From Oscillospiraceae bacterium (GTDB lineage: Bacteria > Bacillota > Clostridia > Oscillospirales > Oscillospiraceae): 56,602 bases of DNA. Shown piece by piece: positions 34,904-43,190 of this stretch (positions within the stretch are counted from its first letter, which is position 1; each line of letters opens with the position of its first letter). The position numbers were made by a program, and so were the translations under genes. The stretch spans positions 1 to 56,602 of the forward strand of contig JAFVMW010000075.1 of assembly GCA_017506735.1 (NCBI GenBank), in the 5' to 3' direction. The notes under the pieces are model-generated. The model worked only from the letters and a program-made list of their open reading frames with translations, did no database searches and was not told the origin of the DNA.

Positions 34904-36237
34904 TTAACTACGGTGAACTGCCCGTTCTGGCAGAAAGTGATGTGGTTGTCTGCGGTGGTGGTACCGCAGGTGTATTTGCTGCGGTCGCAGCGGCAGAGCA
35001 GGGAGCCAGAGTGCTCCTTCTGGAACAAACCGGCTGTGTAGGAGGCACTGCTGTCGCAGGCCTTGTGACACCTATGATGAGCCTGCGCCTACCGGAGGAT
35101 GTACACTGCTCTTATCTGAGCCGCAGAATGGGAACAGAGCGGAACAACGATCCTCTGGTACTGGGATGGAAACTGGAACGGATGTGTGTTAAGGCCGGTG
35201 TAGAAATTTTGTACCATGTGACCCTATGCGGTGCAGTTCGGGAACGGGAACAGATTCGTGAGGTTATTCTCGCTACCAAGCAGGGCCTTGCTCGTGTACA
35301 GGGACAGGTATTCATCGATGCCAGCGGTGACGGGGATCTGTGTGTATTCGCAGGTGCAGAATATGACCATGGCAATCCGTATACCGGAGCAAATCAGCCC
35401 ATGTCCTTGCGATATCTTCTGGGTGGCGTGGATGTGGCACGATTGGGTGGTTATTTTCAGGAACTTGGACAGACGCTTGGTCCGTCGCACACCGCAAAAG
35501 CTGGCGATGAATACCATCAGATCTATGCGGCCGTCATGTCCACCGGTGACTGGGCACTGAAGTCCCTGTTTACTCATGCCGTCGAGACAGGGGAACTGAA
35601 GCAGGAGGACATGGCCTACTGGCAGCTTTTTGGTGTGCCCGGGCGACAAGACACAGTGACACTGAACAACCCGGAGTTTTTCGATCTGACCGACGCCACG
35701 GACCCATTCCAGCTGACCCAGGTGCAGATTCGGGGCAGAGAGGCGATTTTCCGTCAGCTGGCATTTTATCGCAGACATTTCCCCGGCTGTGAAAACGCAT
35801 ATGTCGCCCAGATTGCCCCCATGGTGGGGGTCAGGGAAAGCCGCAGAATCCATACACGATGTCGGCTTACAGGGCTGGATCTGGCTGCCCGTCGTAAATA
35901 TCCAGACCGGATCGCTCAGTCCAATTATCCAGTGGATATCCACGGTCTGCCGCTGGATGCGCAAGGGACCTATCAACCCGACCCTCGTCCGTGGTTTGAA
36001 GTGCCGTTCCAGTGCCTTGTCCCTGTTGGTTTTGATAACCTGCTGGTTGCAGGACGGTGTATCGGCGCGGATTTTGTGGCCCAGTCGGCACTGCGAATCC
36101 AATTGACCTGTCGTTCTATGGGTGAAGCTGCCGGTATTGCCGCAGCCATGGCGCTGAAAAGCGGAGAAATGATTTCCTCGCTGGACGGAAAAGCGGTTGC
36201 AGAATGCATGGTTGACTTGGGTGCGGAATTTCTTTGA
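34900..36237 (+). CDS. FAD-dependent oxidoreductase (FAD_oxidored family)
   Basis: A 445-residue flavoprotein. The dinucleotide motif VVVCGGGTAGVFAAVAAAEQG lies near residue 15, followed by LLEQTGCVGGTAVAGLV, the family signature. VFIDASGDGDLCVFAGAEY and a C-terminal GRCIGADFVAQSALRIQ complete the FAD site. Members oxidise or reduce cyclic hydroxy and keto compounds and occur in sugar loci. It overlaps the metal-less amidohydrolase by 4 bp and is the last gene of the operon; the terminator lies about 260 bp downstream. Confidence 0.8.
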   Translation: MINYGELPVLAESDVVVCGGGTAGVFAAVAAAEQGARVLLLEQTGCVGGTAVAGLVTPMMSLRLPEDVHCSYLSRRMGTERNNDPLVLGWKLERMCVKAGVEILYHVTLCGAVREREQIREVILATKQGLARVQGQVFIDASGDGDLCVFAGAEYDHGNPYTGANQPMSLRYLLGGVDVARLGGYFQELGQTLGPSHTAKAGDEYHQIYAAVMSTGDWALKSLFTHAVETGELKQEDMAYWQLFGVPGRQDTVTLNNPEFFDLTDATDPFQLTQVQIRGREAIFRQLAFYRRHFPGCENAYVAQIAPMVGVRESRRIHTRCRLTGLDLAARRKYPDRIAQSNYPVDIHGLPLDAQGTYQPDPRPWFEVPFQCLVPVGFDNLLVAGRCIGADFVAQSALRIQLTCRSMGEAAGIAAAMALKSGEMISSLDGKAVAECMVDLGAEFL

Positions 36238-36346
36238 TGTAATTCGCCAAATGGGATGAATAGAAAAATGTGATTATCTGCTTGAATCAGCAGTATGCCA
36301 CCTATTTGAGCGAAGCTGAAACAAAAACATTGGGAGGTTGATTACT

Positions 36347-36466
36347 ATGTACTATGATGGTAGTAATTCTGTAAAACATTTATGAGGCACAGACAGCGGC
36401 GGTAACGAGTGCGCTGACTTTGGTTATGAGATTGTTTCCTATAGAGCAAAACCTGACAGACAGTAA
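36347..36466 (+). pseudogene. Short reading frame with one in-frame TGA
   Basis: After TGGGAGG, ATG at 36347 opens MYYDGSNSVKHL, then TGA (36383-36385), and the same frame runs on as GTDSGGNECADFGYEIVSYR to TAA at 36464. The RBS and protein-like composition on both sides suggest a 39-residue peptide broken by a point mutation. Selenocysteine is unlikely, as no SECIS-like hairpin directly after the TGA is evident. Confidence 0.3.
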
Positions 36467-36499
36467 TGTGCTCTGAAATCTTCCTGCTTTGCAAATGTA

Positions 36500-36531
36500 C
36501 CCCCTTGTGTAGTATTTTCTGCACAAGGGGG
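36500..36531 (+). terminator. Terminator downstream of the FAD oxidoreductase operon
   Basis: CCCCCTTGTG (36500-36509) pairs with CACAAGGGGG (36522-36531) and is followed by TTGTGTATTTTT. Confidence 0.75.
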
Positions 36532-36606
36532 TTGTGTATTTTTGAATTTATTGATGGCGTTCGATTCTGGGATAAATTGTTATCTTTCTCTGCGGGATTG
36601 CGGTAG

Positions 36607-37121
36607 TTCGTCAACAGAATAAACATTCAATTCAGAGATCTCTTGAAATCATCGAAGTATGAAGCACTTGTGGGTGAGTTGATGAATAAGTCCCAGGTCG
36701 TATTTCCACATAGCTATGCCCATCAAGAAGATCAGTCTGCCGGACAGTGTGACTATCTGATTCGTCTACCGGGGAGAAGTTTGATGTCAAACTGCCGTTA
36801 AGCTCAAAGGATGGAAAACAAATCGGAAGCAGGAAGGGTAATGTGGGCAACTTTTCAAAAATAATGTATCAGGAAGTTGCCGAGTTTGCGATTAGTCCTG
36901 GAAAGAAGGCGAATCATGATGCAATGGTCATGGATTTGAGCCTATATAAGACTATGAAGAATCTAATTTCCAAGACGAATCCGGACGAGCATGTCATATT
37001 CTTCATTCCATATCCAATCGTGCTTGACTTCACAAATTTTCCATTATCTGGTGCGATAGATATCTTAAAAGCCATATATCGGTTACTTAACAAGGAACTG
37101 AATTTCGGAGAGAAAGGTTAA
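36607..37121 (+). pseudogene. Frameshifted gene remnant, possibly nuclease-like
   Basis: One frame from 36607 reads RDLLKSSKYEALVGELMNKS...CDYLIR. Near 36763-36770 it must change frame, after which TGEKFDVKLPLSSKDGKQIG and NFSKIMYQEVAEFAISPGKK run on to a stop at 37121. The joined product is about 170 residues without a clear start. The spacing of the Asp in CDYLIR and FDVK resembles a PD-(D/E)xK nuclease core, but this is a weak guess. Decayed genes are expected at an island edge. Confidence 0.4.
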
Positions 37122-37162
37122 GTCCTTTCACTGATTCGGAATCAAGAAAGAGAAAAATCAAC

Positions 37163-37321
37163 GTCCTCAGCTGTCCTCAGCGCAAAAATTTGATTTTCTC
37201 CTGTCCTCAGAGACATGTGAGAAAAGAATAAAAAAAGCTCTCAAATCTAACCGGTAAAAGTTAGATTTGAGAGCGATGAGATGCTTCGGTATCATTCATG
37301 CATAGAGGAGCTTTGTCCTCA
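37163..37321. repeat. Four direct GTCCTCA repeats, candidate recombinase arm sites
   Basis: GTCCTCA occurs at 37163-37169, 37173-37179, 37203-37209 and 37315-37321, all in one orientation, within 240 bp of the guaA core. Phage-type tyrosine recombinases use such short repeated arm sites beside their core. The left 144-bp repeat has ATCCTCA at the fourth position. Confidence 0.5.
37237..37274 (-). terminator. Terminator of guaA
   Basis: A perfect 15-bp stem (37237-37251 with 37260-37274) and an 8-nt loop. On the minus strand it is followed by T7. Part of this stem is inside the 144-bp repeat; in the left copy it is broken by the palindrome. Confidence 0.8.
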
Positions 37322-37404
37322 TTTTGTCCGCAAAAACGGCTTTGGGGTGCCGAAAACCATTGGTATTACAGCACTTTTCCGTTTCTGTGGATTATTCCCA
37401 CTCG
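37261..37404. repeat. Right 144-bp direct repeat, overlapping the guaA 3' end
   Basis: The copy of 10136-10279 with 4 differences. Bases 37392-37404 are the last codons of guaA. Everything left of the core to 37261 is shared with the left copy, so this arm belongs to the integrated DNA or to an earlier element at the same site. Confidence 0.75.
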
Positions 37405-38393
37405 ATGGTGCCGGTGGGCTTGGGGGTCAGGTCGTAGAGGACGCGGTTGATGCCGGGGACCTCGGAGGTGATGCGGGCAGTGACCTTGTGCAGGACTGCG
37501 TAGGGGATCTCCTCGATGGTGGCGGACATGGCGTCCTTGGTGTTTACAGCACGGATGATGGCAGGCCAGCCCTCGTAGCGGCTCTCGTCCTTCACGCCGA
37601 CGGACTTGATGTCGGGCACGGCGATGAAGTACTGCCACACCTTCTCAGCAAGGCCGGACTTGTCGAACTCCTCCCGGAGGATGGCATCAGCCTCACGCAG
37701 CGCGTTCAGCCGGTCACGGGTGATGGCACCCAGGCAGCGCACGCCCAGGCCGGGGCCGGGGAAGGGCTGACGGTAGACCATGGCGTGGGGCAGACCCAGA
37801 GCCTCGCCCACCACACGGACCTCGTCCTTGAACAGCAGCTTGATGGGCTCCACCAGCTCAAACTTCAGATCCTCAGGCAGACCGCCCACGTTGTGGTGGG
37901 ACTTGACGGCCTTCTTGCCCTCGGCAGCCTTGATGGACTCCAGGATGTCGGGGTAGATGGTGCCCTGTGCCAGGAAGGTAATGTCCTCCAGCTTCCGGGC
38001 CTCGTCGGCAAACACGGTGATGAACTCCTTGCCGATGATCTTGCGCTTGCGCTCGGGGTCGGACACGCCGGCCAGCAGATCCAGGAAGTGATCGGTGGCA
38101 TCCACGTAGATCAGGTTGGCATCCAGGCCTTCCTTGAACATCTTGATGACGCTCTCGGACTCGTCCTTGCGCATCAGACCGTGGTTGACATGGACGCAGA
38201 CCAGCTGCTTGCCGATCGCCTTGATCAGCAGGGCGGCAACAACGGAAGAGTCCACGCCGCCGGACAGGGCCAGCAGCACCTTCTTGTCGCCAACCTGCTC
38301 ACGGACAGCGGCGATCTGCTCTTCAATGAACGCATTGGCCAGCTCAAAGGTGGTGATGCGCTCCATGGTTTCGGGTCTAACATTGGGATTCAT
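37392..38393 (-). CDS. guaA: GMP synthase ATP-pyrophosphatase subunit (no glutaminase domain)
   Basis: A 333-residue protein that converts XMP to GMP with ATP. The PP-loop is LALSGGVDSSVVA (about residues 41-53). The C-terminal dimerisation domain carries FPGPGLGVRCLG and the conserved ending PTGTIEWE. Usual bacterial GuaA is about 510 residues with an N-terminal class I glutamine amidotransferase. Here the protein starts just before the pyrophosphatase domain, and no amidotransferase is encoded upstream or elsewhere in the window. ATG 38393 has GAGGAGG upstream and its own promoter, so it looks like a true split subunit. It would use free ammonia or a separate subunit. Its 3' end serves as an integration site. 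Confidence 0.9.
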   Translation of the reverse strand: MNPNVRPETMERITTFELANAFIEEQIAAVREQVGDKKVLLALSGGVDSSVVAALLIKAIGKQLVCVHVNHGLMRKDESESVIKMFKEGLDANLIYVDATDHFLDLLAGVSDPERKRKIIGKEFITVFADEARKLEDITFLAQGTIYPDILESIKAAEGKKAVKSHHNVGGLPEDLKFELVEPIKLLFKDEVRVVGEALGLPHAMVYRQPFPGPGLGVRCLGAITRDRLNALREADAILREEFDKSGLAEKVWQYFIAVPDIKSVGVKDESRYEGWPAIIRAVNTKDAMSATIEEIPYAVLHKVTARITSEVPGINRVLYDLTPKPTGTIEWE

Positions 38394-38460
38394 TGTCTGT
38401 TCCTCCTCATAAAAACGGGAATGTGGAATGAATATTGTTTAGTATTGGTACGATATCCCT

Positions 38461-38489
38461 ATTTTACTCCAAGTATCCGGTCAAATCAA
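38461..38489 (-). promoter_or_regulatory. Promoter of guaA
   Basis: On the minus strand: TTGATT (38489-38484), a 17-bp spacer, and TAAAAT (38466-38461), about 68 bp before the start codon. Confidence 0.6.
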
Positions 38490-38616
38490 TCATAAATTAT
38501 GAAAAAAGCAAAGAGATATTGGAAGCGGAAATTGTAAAAAATGCAATAGAGCCGGGTGCGAACGTTCCGGAAGCATAAGTGTCAGAGAAAAATGTGAATA
38601 AACTATGTCTGATTCG

Positions 38617-38646
38617 TTGACAAAGTATGACAGAAAATGTTACAAT
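38617..38646 (+). promoter_or_regulatory. Promoter of the Tad pilus locus
   Basis: TTGACA (38617-38622), an 18-bp spacer, and TACAAT (38641-38646). The first start codon is 83 bp downstream. No riboswitch was recognised in the 228 bp upstream of the promoter. Confidence 0.7.
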
Positions 38647-38728
38647 AACGCAAATGACAATGGCATTTTATACTGTGTGAAGCGATTTTTACAGTATTAC
38701 CAATAAAAAAATGGGAGAGAGCCTGATT

Positions 38729-39787
38729 ATGAAGATTAAACTTGCGATTCTGGACCGGGACAAGACCTATCTGATGCGGATGGTATCCACCTTCGGCGTG
38801 AAATATGCGGACAAGCTGGAGTTGTATTCTTTTACGGATGCGGACAACGCTGTCCGTACGGTGACGGATGCAAGAATCGATGTTCTGCTGTCCGGCGACA
38901 CCGATTTTGACTGCAGCCGGCTGCCCAGCCGGTGCGCCTTTGCCTACCTGGTGGATTCCATGGGCATTGATAGCCTGAAGGAGCAGCAGGCCATCTGCAA
39001 ATTCCAGAAGGGCGACCTGATTTACAAGCAGATTCTGGGCGTATATTCTGAGAAGGCAAGCACGATTACCGGTTTTTCTTCCGATGGCGATTCCGGTGCC
39101 GTCATCGCCTTCTGTTCCGCCAGCGGCGGCGTGGGCAGCTCTACCATGGCAGCGGCCTGCGCGGTCCACTTCGCCATGCAGAAGAAAAAGACCCTGTACC
39201 TGAATCTGGAGAAATTCGGCTCTGCGGAGCTGTTCTTTTCCGGCCCCGGTCAGTCCGATATGAGCGACGTGATCTTCGCTCTGAAGAGCAAGAAGACAAA
39301 CCTGGCCCTGAAACTCACCGGCTGTGTCAAGCAGGATGAGACCGGCGTGTTCTTCTTTGATCAGACGAAGATCGCCCTGGATATGCTGGAACTGACTACC
39401 GAGGATGTGCTGCGGCTGATCTCCGAGCTGAAGCTGATGGGTGAGTATGACTATATCATCCTGGATCTGGACTTTGCGCTGGACCGGGAGAGCCTGTCTG
39501 TGCTGCGTCAGGCTCAGTCCATCATACTGGTAGGCGACGGCTCCGCCGCCTCCAACCTGAAGACCCAGCGTGCCTATGCCGCCCTGACCGAGCTGGAGCG
39601 GAATCAGGACGCCCCCCTGACCAACCGGCTGACCTTTGCATATAACAAGGTCAGCAGCAAGAACGGCGCTTCCCTGAATGTGGCCGGCCTGCGGGTGCTG
39701 GGCGGCGCTCCGGTGTATTCCGGTGCCACTGCCCGGCAGCTCATCGGAGAACTGGCTTCCCTGAAGGCGTTTGACGAAGTATTATAA
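38729..39787 (+). CDS. tadZ: TadZ/CpaE-like MinD-family ATPase
   Basis: A 352-residue protein. Residues about 1-120 form a receiver-like domain (LAILDRDKTYLMRMV). The rest is a ParA/MinD-type domain with the deviant P-loop SASGGVGSST, in which the signature lysine is absent. TadZ and CpaE proteins mark the pole or site where the Tad machine is assembled. ATG 38729 with GGGAGAG upstream is chosen over ATG 38711. It is the first gene of the pilus operon, 18 bp before tadA. Confidence 0.78.
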   Translation: MKIKLAILDRDKTYLMRMVSTFGVKYADKLELYSFTDADNAVRTVTDARIDVLLSGDTDFDCSRLPSRCAFAYLVDSMGIDSLKEQQAICKFQKGDLIYKQILGVYSEKASTITGFSSDGDSGAVIAFCSASGGVGSSTMAAACAVHFAMQKKKTLYLNLEKFGSAELFFSGPGQSDMSDVIFALKSKKTNLALKLTGCVKQDETGVFFFDQTKIALDMLELTTEDVLRLISELKLMGEYDYIILDLDFALDRESLSVLRQAQSIILVGDGSAASNLKTQRAYAALTELERNQDAPLTNRLTFAYNKVSSKNGASLNVAGLRVLGGAPVYSGATARQLIGELASLKAFDEVL

Positions 39788-39805
39788 TAGTAGGACGGTG
39801 CGGAT

Positions 39806-41044
39806 ATGGATTACGAGCAGGAACAGAAGCTGATCCAGGAGATCAGACGATATGTGACCGACACCCTTCCCCTGAGCCACATGAGCGATGAGGAGCTGGA
39901 AGAGAAGGTGGAGCAGATCGTTGCCCAGCGGACCGCCGGACGGTATCTGTCCATCCAGCAGCGGCTGGACATCATTCAGCAGGTCTACAGTTCCATCCGT
40001 GGCCTGGGCATTCTGGACAGCATTATGAACGATGACTCCATCACGGAAGTGATGATCAACGGCCATGAGAACATCTTTATCGAAAAGAACGGCAGACTCA
40101 TCAAGCTGGATCAGCAGTTTGAGAGCCAGCGGAGACTGGAGGATGTGATCCAGCGGATCGTGGGCCTTGCGGGCCGTGAGGTCAACCAGGCCAACCCCAT
40201 CTGTGACACCCGTCTGGCCGACGGCTCCCGTGTCAATGTGGTGCTGCCTCCCATCGCTCTGTGCGGCCCCACCCTGACCATCCGAAAATTCTCCAAGACC
40301 CCCATGACCATTGAGAAGCTGATCCAGTACGGTTCCATCACCCGGGAGATCGCCGATGTGCTGGAGTTGCTGGTCAAGGCGAAATACAACATTTTTATCG
40401 CTGGCGGTACCGGCTCCGGTAAGACCACCTTCCTCAACGCCCTGTCCAACTACATTCCCAAAGACGAGCGTATCATCACCATCGAGGACTCTGCTGAGCT
40501 GCAGATCACCGGTGTGGAAAACCTGGTCAGCCTGGAAACCAGAAACGCCAACGCCTCCGGCGCCGGTGAGATCACCATCCGGGACCTGATTAAATCCTCC
40601 CTGCGTATGCGTCCTGAGCGGATCGTGGTTGGCGAGGTCCGTGGTGGCGAGGCGCTGGATATGCTGCAGGCCATGAACACCGGCCATGACGGCTCTCTGT
40701 CCACCGGCCACGCCAACTCCACCGAGGATATGCTGAGCCGACTGGAAACCATGGTCCTGCAGGGTTCCGCCGGTCTGCCTCTGGAGGCAATCCGCCAGCA
40801 GATCGCCTCTGCAGTGGACATCATCATCCACCTGTCCCGACTCCGTGACAAGTCCAGAAAGACCATGGAGATCACTGAGGTGGTGGGCTACGAGAACGGC
40901 CAGATTGTTCTGAATCCGCTCTACCAGTTTGTGGAGGACGAGAAGAGTACCCTGACCAAGGTTTCCGGTTCCCTGAAGCGGACGGAAAACAAAATGATCA
41001 ACACCAACAAGCTGCGGCTTTCCGGTATTTACAGAGAAATTTGA
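39806..41044 (+). CDS. tadA: TadA/CpaF-type pilus assembly ATPase
   Basis: A 412-residue hexameric secretion ATPase that powers pilus extension. The Walker A motif is GGTGSGKTT (about 198-206). It is followed by an Asp/Glu box (ITIEDSAELQI), a Walker B region (PERIVVGEVRGGEALDML) and the His box GHDGSLSTGHANS. The N-terminal domain with LSIQQRLDIIQQVYSSIRG is typical of CpaF. Length is normal. It is followed 10 bp later by tadB. Confidence 0.93.
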   Translation: MDYEQEQKLIQEIRRYVTDTLPLSHMSDEELEEKVEQIVAQRTAGRYLSIQQRLDIIQQVYSSIRGLGILDSIMNDDSITEVMINGHENIFIEKNGRLIKLDQQFESQRRLEDVIQRIVGLAGREVNQANPICDTRLADGSRVNVVLPPIALCGPTLTIRKFSKTPMTIEKLIQYGSITREIADVLELLVKAKYNIFIAGGTGSGKTTFLNALSNYIPKDERIITIEDSAELQITGVENLVSLETRNANASGAGEITIRDLIKSSLRMRPERIVVGEVRGGEALDMLQAMNTGHDGSLSTGHANSTEDMLSRLETMVLQGSAGLPLEAIRQQIASAVDIIIHLSRLRDKSRKTMEITEVVGYENGQIVLNPLYQFVEDEKSTLTKVSGSLKRTENKMINTNKLRLSGIYREI

Positions 41045-41054
41045 GGTGAGCCCC

Positions 41055-41942
41055 ATGGCAAAAAAGGAAAAAAAGCAACCCAAACCACAGAAACGGCGCA
41101 AGCCCAAAAAGGAGCAGCCCCAGCAGTATCTGCTTTCGCCGCTGAACAACCCCATGCTCAACTACCGGGTCTATGTCATGGGCAAGTCGGAAAAAACACT
41201 TGTCCGGCTGGTGGCTTTCCTTCTGGGCGGCATCGTGGGGCTGGTGTTCTACGGCAACCTGTTTATGCGGGACGGCGTGCCAACCACTATGACCCATATC
41301 TCCAATGGGGCGGTGTTTGTGATCCTGGGTTTGCTGGCAAACAAATTCGTTTTGCCCATCTATGTGGAGAACCGGCTGACTGCCCGGAGCAATATCCTGA
41401 AGCAGCAGTTCCGCAGTATGCTGGAGTCCCTGACCTCATCCTTCTCCACCGGCAGCAATGTGCAGAATGCCTTTGCCTCCGCCCTGGAAGATCTGAAAAT
41501 GCAGTACAGCGAGAATGATTTCATCGTGCAGGAAATGCAGGAGATCATCAACGGCACCCGACAGAACATCAGCATTGAGATGATGCTCCGGGATTTCGCC
41601 CAGCGCAGCGGCAATGAGGACATCGCCAGCTTTGCAGATGTTTTTGAGGTTTGCTACCGAAAGGGCGGCAATATGAATTTTGTAATTCACAGAACCCATA
41701 CGGTTATGAGTGACAAAATGGCTGTGGCGGATGAAATCGAAACCAAGCTGACCTCCAATAAGCTTCAGCACAATGTGATGAGTATCATGCCCATCATTGT
41801 GGTGCTGATGCTTCGAACCACCAATGAGGCCTTCGCCGTCAACTTCGCCACTCCCGTAGGCGTGCTGGCCAATACGGTGGCCATCGGCATTTTCGTTGGT
41901 TCTTACATCTACGGCAACAAGATCGTTGCGATAAAGGAGTGA
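41055..41942 (+). CDS. tadB: TadB-type inner-membrane platform protein
   Basis: A 295-residue type II secretion F family protein. A basic Lys/Pro-rich start precedes two hydrophobic segments (LVAFLLGGIVGLVFYG; GAVFVILGLLANKFVL), the F domain (about 110-240) and C-terminal membrane segments. ATG 41055 has GAGGTGAG upstream; the earlier in-frame GTG lies inside that RBS. It forms the platform with TadC above the TadA ATPase. Confidence 0.82.
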   Translation: MAKKEKKQPKPQKRRKPKKEQPQQYLLSPLNNPMLNYRVYVMGKSEKTLVRLVAFLLGGIVGLVFYGNLFMRDGVPTTMTHISNGAVFVILGLLANKFVLPIYVENRLTARSNILKQQFRSMLESLTSSFSTGSNVQNAFASALEDLKMQYSENDFIVQEMQEIINGTRQNISIEMMLRDFAQRSGNEDIASFADVFEVCYRKGGNMNFVIHRTHTVMSDKMAVADEIETKLTSNKLQHNVMSIMPIIVVLMLRTTNEAFAVNFATPVGVLANTVAIGIFVGSYIYGNKIVAIKE

Positions 41943-41948
41943 TCGGCC

Positions 41949-42818
41949 ATGATTCGAGTGATTCTGCTTATCATCGCCACGGCAGCTACCCTGCTGTTCC
42001 TGCTGGGAATGATAAAGGGCAGGGGAATGGCAGAAATGGTGGAGGGTCTGGACGAATCAGAGTATTTTCTGAAGGATCTGTATATCGTTGGCTTGGGACT
42101 GAGTGAAATGGACCTGTTTGCCCTGAAAGGAAAGCTGGAGCGGGATCTGAAGAAAAACACCAAGCTGATGCTGGATAACATTTACTATGAGTATTTCGCC
42201 CATATTGCCTGGGCCCAGTTTCTGACACTTTCCCTGCTGGCGGTTTCCGTGGGCTGCACCTTCAGCGCCCTGATCGGCGGCTCCGGCGCGCTGATGTTCT
42301 TCCTGATGGCGCTGCTGCTGGTTGCCGCCATCTGGGATATGACCATGTCCAAGGCAAAGGATTTTGTCAAGGCAAGAACCACTGCCTGCATGGCGGAGTT
42401 TCCCAACATGGTTTCCAAGCTGTCCCTGCTGCTGAGCTCCGGCATGGTACTGCGGGAGGCCTGGTATCTGGTAGCAAACGGCAAGGAAGGCCCTCTGTAC
42501 GACCTGATGAAGCGTGCCTGCTACTATATGGAAAACGGCGAATCAGAGGTTTCCTCCATCTACAAATTTGGCGTTCTGACCGACTCCGTTGAGATCAAGA
42601 AATTCACCAGCGCCATGGTCCAGGGCATTGAGAAGGGCAATAGCGAGCTGGCGACCTTCCTGATGGGCCAGGTGGCAGAGCTGTGGGCCCACAAGCGTCA
42701 GCTGGCCCTCCAGGCCGGTGAGGTAGCAGCAGGCAAACTGCTGATCCCTCTGGCGCTGACCTTCATCGGCATTATCATCATCATTGTTTCTGCGGCAATG
42801 CAGAGCATGTCTTTCTGA
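41949..42818 (+). CDS. tadC: TadC-type inner-membrane platform protein
   Basis: A 289-residue type II secretion F family protein with an N-terminal anchor (VILLIIATAATLLFLLGMI), a central membrane pair and a C-terminal anchor (LALTFIGIIIIIVSAAM). The F domain contains MVSKLSLLLSSGMVLREAW. It lies 6 bp after tadB and partners with it. Confidence 0.82.
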   Translation: MIRVILLIIATAATLLFLLGMIKGRGMAEMVEGLDESEYFLKDLYIVGLGLSEMDLFALKGKLERDLKKNTKLMLDNIYYEYFAHIAWAQFLTLSLLAVSVGCTFSALIGGSGALMFFLMALLLVAAIWDMTMSKAKDFVKARTTACMAEFPNMVSKLSLLLSSGMVLREAWYLVANGKEGPLYDLMKRACYYMENGESEVSSIYKFGVLTDSVEIKKFTSAMVQGIEKGNSELATFLMGQVAELWAHKRQLALQAGEVAAGKLLIPLALTFIGIIIIIVSAAMQSMSF

Positions 42819-42874
42819 TTTATACGCCATCCGGTGTGTAAATATATCCATTACTTAAGAAAGGAGATACGGCT

Positions 42875-43114
42875 ATGAATATGATTCAGAAGATCGATTT
42901 CTTCATGTTCTCCGCCAAGGCTGCCATTGAGCGCAAGGTCAAGGAGTTCCTGTACGATGAGAAGGGTGACACCAACTTCATCTCCATCCTGGTGCTGCTG
43001 GGCATTGGTCTGGCACTGGCAGGTGTGTTCCTGACCTTCAAGAACCAGATCCTCAACTGGGTGGATACCGCAATCGGTGATTTCTTTAACCAACCCGCGG
43101 GCAGAGGAGGCTAA
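42875..43114 (+). CDS. Flp-like major pilin candidate
   Basis: A 79-residue protein with a 30-residue charged leader ending EKG, then a hydrophobic stretch (FISILVLLGIGLALAGVFLTF). Cleavage after Gly (EKG-DTNF) would suit the prepilin peptidase encoded next. The canonical Glu5-Tyr6 of Flp pilins is missing; position 5 would be Ile. A strong RBS (AAAGGAG) suggests high expression. I read it as a Firmicute Flp1-like subunit. Confidence 0.7.
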   Translation: MNMIQKIDFFMFSAKAAIERKVKEFLYDEKGDTNFISILVLLGIGLALAGVFLTFKNQILNWVDTAIGDFFNQPAGRGG

Positions 43115-43190
43115 TCAAGACAGCTTGGCAAGGGGGGCTTTCCGACAAAAAGGGGCAGGCCTCCCTTTGTCCAATATGGGAGATGGAAAT

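Noticed and set aside
38394..38616. A possible c-di-GMP riboswitch before the Tad promoter
   Set aside because: The sequence lies upstream of the promoter and lacks the conserved GEMM core.
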